Source: an uncultured Pirellulaceae bacterium (GTDB taxonomy: Bacteria > Planctomycetota > Planctomycetia > Pirellulales > Pirellulaceae). Taken from it: a stretch of 7,398 nucleotides of DNA. The stretch is from positions 1-7,398 of the forward strand of contig CAKQNH010000218.1 of NCBI GenBank assembly GCA_934255105.1, read 5' to 3'. The notes under the pieces were generated by a model. That model was not told the DNA's origin. It ran no database searches and saw nothing but the letters and a program-made list of their open reading frames with translations. Made by a program: the position numbers and the translations under genes. Below, in pieces: positions 5,957 to 7,398 of the stretch; the stretch's first letter is position 1, and the number at the start of each line of letters is the position of its first letter.

Positions 5957-7348
5957 ATGAAGAGATTTATGCTCGCCACCATTTTGTGGTGCCTCACCGC
6001 CCTACCGATATACACCTATGCCGCAGGACCGACGGTAAAGGTGGAGCTGGAGGAAGACGTTTACAGCTATACGAATGCCGACAACGGTGCAGGACCGATG
6101 TGGTGTTTTGGTTCAACGAGCATCGTGCGCAGCGGGGATCGCGTATTTGTCTCTGGATTGGAGACAGTGGCCGATGCCAAGCCGCTCAACAACTGCCGCT
6201 GGATGCTGTTTACTAGAGACGCAGAGGGATGGCGTCAAATTGCTGTCGATAAGACGGGTCGAACGCGTGAGCCATCTCCGCTGGCGGCCTTCTCCGACGG
6301 CCGAGTCTTCCTGTCAGCCAATCCGACATTGGATCCAACAGCCTACTCGGGTCCAGCTCAACCGGAGGTGCTCGAGTTCGACGCGAATGACCCCACCGCA
6401 GCCCCCACGCGGCTTGCGCCAGTTTGGCAGGGTACGCCCAAATTTTCAGAGCACTCCTACCGCAGTTTCGCGGCCGACGGAAACGCGGGAGAGTTAATGC
6501 TGCTGCAAAATATCGGCTACACGCATGCCGAGTGGTCATTTCGTGACCGCCACGGCAAGTGGAGTGCGCAGGGGCAACTAAAGTGGCCGTGGGGTGCCGA
6601 ATACGAAGAACCGCAGCCAATCCGAGTCTGCTATCCCAGCGTCGCAGTTCGCGACGGCGCGGTTCACTTCTTCGGTGTGAGCGATATTAACGAACCCAAC
6701 TCGGCCTTTCGCAAGTTCAAGTTCGAATTGACCGGCCAAAAATGGGACTACGATTTCCGACGACTCTTCTACACCTGGACTTCCGACGTTACTAAGGAGC
6801 CATTCGCAGAATGGGTCGAGGTTGCTAGCCGCGAGGCGACTGCCGGCTGGATGCGCCCATGCGATCTTTGGTTGGCACCCAGCGGCGACGTGCATTTACT
6901 GTGGACCGAACGGGCCATCGATACACGTTTACGCGCAAAGTTCTTTCCAGATGCAAAACAAAGTGAGGCGTTGAACTACGCCGTCATCCGCCAAGGTAAG
7001 GTGACGCAGCGCACTTCGATCCTGAAGACGGAGGAGGGGAAGCCGGGGATTAACGGATCCGCGGGCCGATTCCATGTAACCCCCGACCACCGACTGTTTG
7101 TGGTGCATCTAGCATCCGGCACAGACGAAGGGGGGAGTCGTGTACACGAGAACCGGATTGTCGAAATGATGCAGGATGGAACGGTCGGCCCGCCGACTCG
7201 GATTCCTTTGCAGAAGCCGTTTAATAGTTTCTTCACTACCACGGTGCGCGCCGGTTCGCCTGAATCGTGGACGCTAGAGATGCTCGGCCCGCGCGACGGT
7301 AGCCCGACGACTATAAGCTACGCACGAGTGAGTTTGATTCAACCATGA
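5957..7348 (+). CDS. Secreted beta-propeller-like (BNR/sialidase-like) protein
   Basis: The 463-aa product begins with a signal peptide (hydrophobic core at about 5-19, cleavage near the Ala-Ala at 22-23), so it should leave the cytoplasm. About six repeated beta-strand pairs, often with D-G-x-V/L at the turn, are seen at about 55-67, 109-121, 168-186, 227-241, 302-317 and 371-387; examples are AAFSDGRVFLSA and LAPSGDVHLLWTE. Six such units match the blade number of sialidase-type propellers, but the canonical Asp-box S-x-D-x-G-x-x-W is not seen. Conserved-looking stretches around SEHSYRSF (164-171) and NIGYTHAEW (185-193) could line an active site. It lies 52 bases after the large glycosidase-like gene on the same strand, which suggests co-transcription and a shared glycan substrate. 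It could be a glycosidase, a lyase or only a binding protein; no family is claimed. Confidence 0.85.
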   Translation: MKRFMLATILWCLTALPIYTYAAGPTVKVELEEDVYSYTNADNGAGPMWCFGSTSIVRSGDRVFVSGLETVADAKPLNNCRWMLFTRDAEGWRQIAVDKTGRTREPSPLAAFSDGRVFLSANPTLDPTAYSGPAQPEVLEFDANDPTAAPTRLAPVWQGTPKFSEHSYRSFAADGNAGELMLLQNIGYTHAEWSFRDRHGKWSAQGQLKWPWGAEYEEPQPIRVCYPSVAVRDGAVHFFGVSDINEPNSAFRKFKFELTGQKWDYDFRRLFYTWTSDVTKEPFAEWVEVASREATAGWMRPCDLWLAPSGDVHLLWTERAIDTRLRAKFFPDAKQSEALNYAVIRQGKVTQRTSILKTEEGKPGINGSAGRFHVTPDHRLFVVHLASGTDEGGSRVHENRIVEMMQDGTVGPPTRIPLQKPFNSFFTTTVRAGSPESWTLEMLGPRDGSPTTISYARVSLIQP

Positions 7349-7376
7349 TCACCAGTATATTGTGAGAAGGATTACT

Positions 7377-7398
7377 GTCGTAGCCGAAGCCGCTAGAC
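7377..7398. repeat. Bulged hairpin at the window edge, possibly a dispersed repeat
   Basis: GTC (7377-7379) and TAGC (7381-7384) pair with GCTA (7392-7395) and GAC (7396-7398), forming a 7-bp stem with a single bulged G at 7380 and a 7-base loop. It begins 28 bases after the stop codon of the propeller-like gene, so it could mark the operon's 3' end. The sequence stops at the last paired base, so a following T-run cannot be checked. The GCTTCGGC core on the minus strand is reminiscent of planctomycete intergenic palindromes, from memory only. Confidence 0.45.

Noticed and set aside
7345..7398. Start of a further gene overlapping the stop codon (ATGA) or at GTG 7362
   Set aside because: The ATG frame stops after six codons; the GTG frame stays open to the window end but has no ribosome binding site and runs through the hairpin.

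Overview
The window reads as a piece of planctomycete chromosome, most likely from a Rhodopirellula/Pirellulaceae-type bacterium. This is inferred from the style of the genes: three predicted secreted proteins, a very large LamG-containing enzyme-like protein, a secreted protein of unknown function ending in a small SH3/agenet-like barrel, and short palindromic repeats in every gap. No rRNA, tRNA, CRISPR array, phage gene or transposase is visible.

Layout from left to right. Bases 55-94 hold a purine/pyrimidine-rich palindromic repeat that abuts the stop codon of the first gene. A minus-strand gene follows (95-1465, 456 aa, signal peptide, unknown function). The divergent gap 1466-1815 holds four copies of a roughly 26-base repeat, two in each orientation, each with its own GATC-containing palindrome, and then a cluster of three small inverted repeats. 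Two plus-strand genes follow 52 bases apart, probably as one operon. The first (1816-5904, 1362 aa) is a multi-domain exported protein: LamG, a beta-sandwich, a probable TIM-barrel glycosidase-like core with an inserted small domain, a galactose-binding-like domain, and a C-terminal module present twice. The second (5957-7348, 463 aa) is an exported protein with about six beta-propeller-like strand motifs. A bulged hairpin, cut by the window edge, follows it.

The plus-strand pair looks like a small polysaccharide-utilisation unit. One protein would bind a glycan through its accessory domains and attack it with its barrel; the other would be a propeller enzyme or binding protein acting on the same material outside the cytoplasm. 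The substrate cannot be read from the sequence, and the catalytic assignment is inference. No sulfatase, transporter or regulator gene is inside the window to narrow it. The minus-strand gene is divergent and need not be functionally linked.

The most unusual DNA-level feature is the four-copy repeat at 1488-1665: flanking bases show that the inverted pairs are interleaved rather than nested. The most unusual protein-level features are the architecture of the 1362-aa protein, its inserted domain, and its duplicated C-terminal module joined by an Ala/Thr linker encoded by a trinucleotide repeat.
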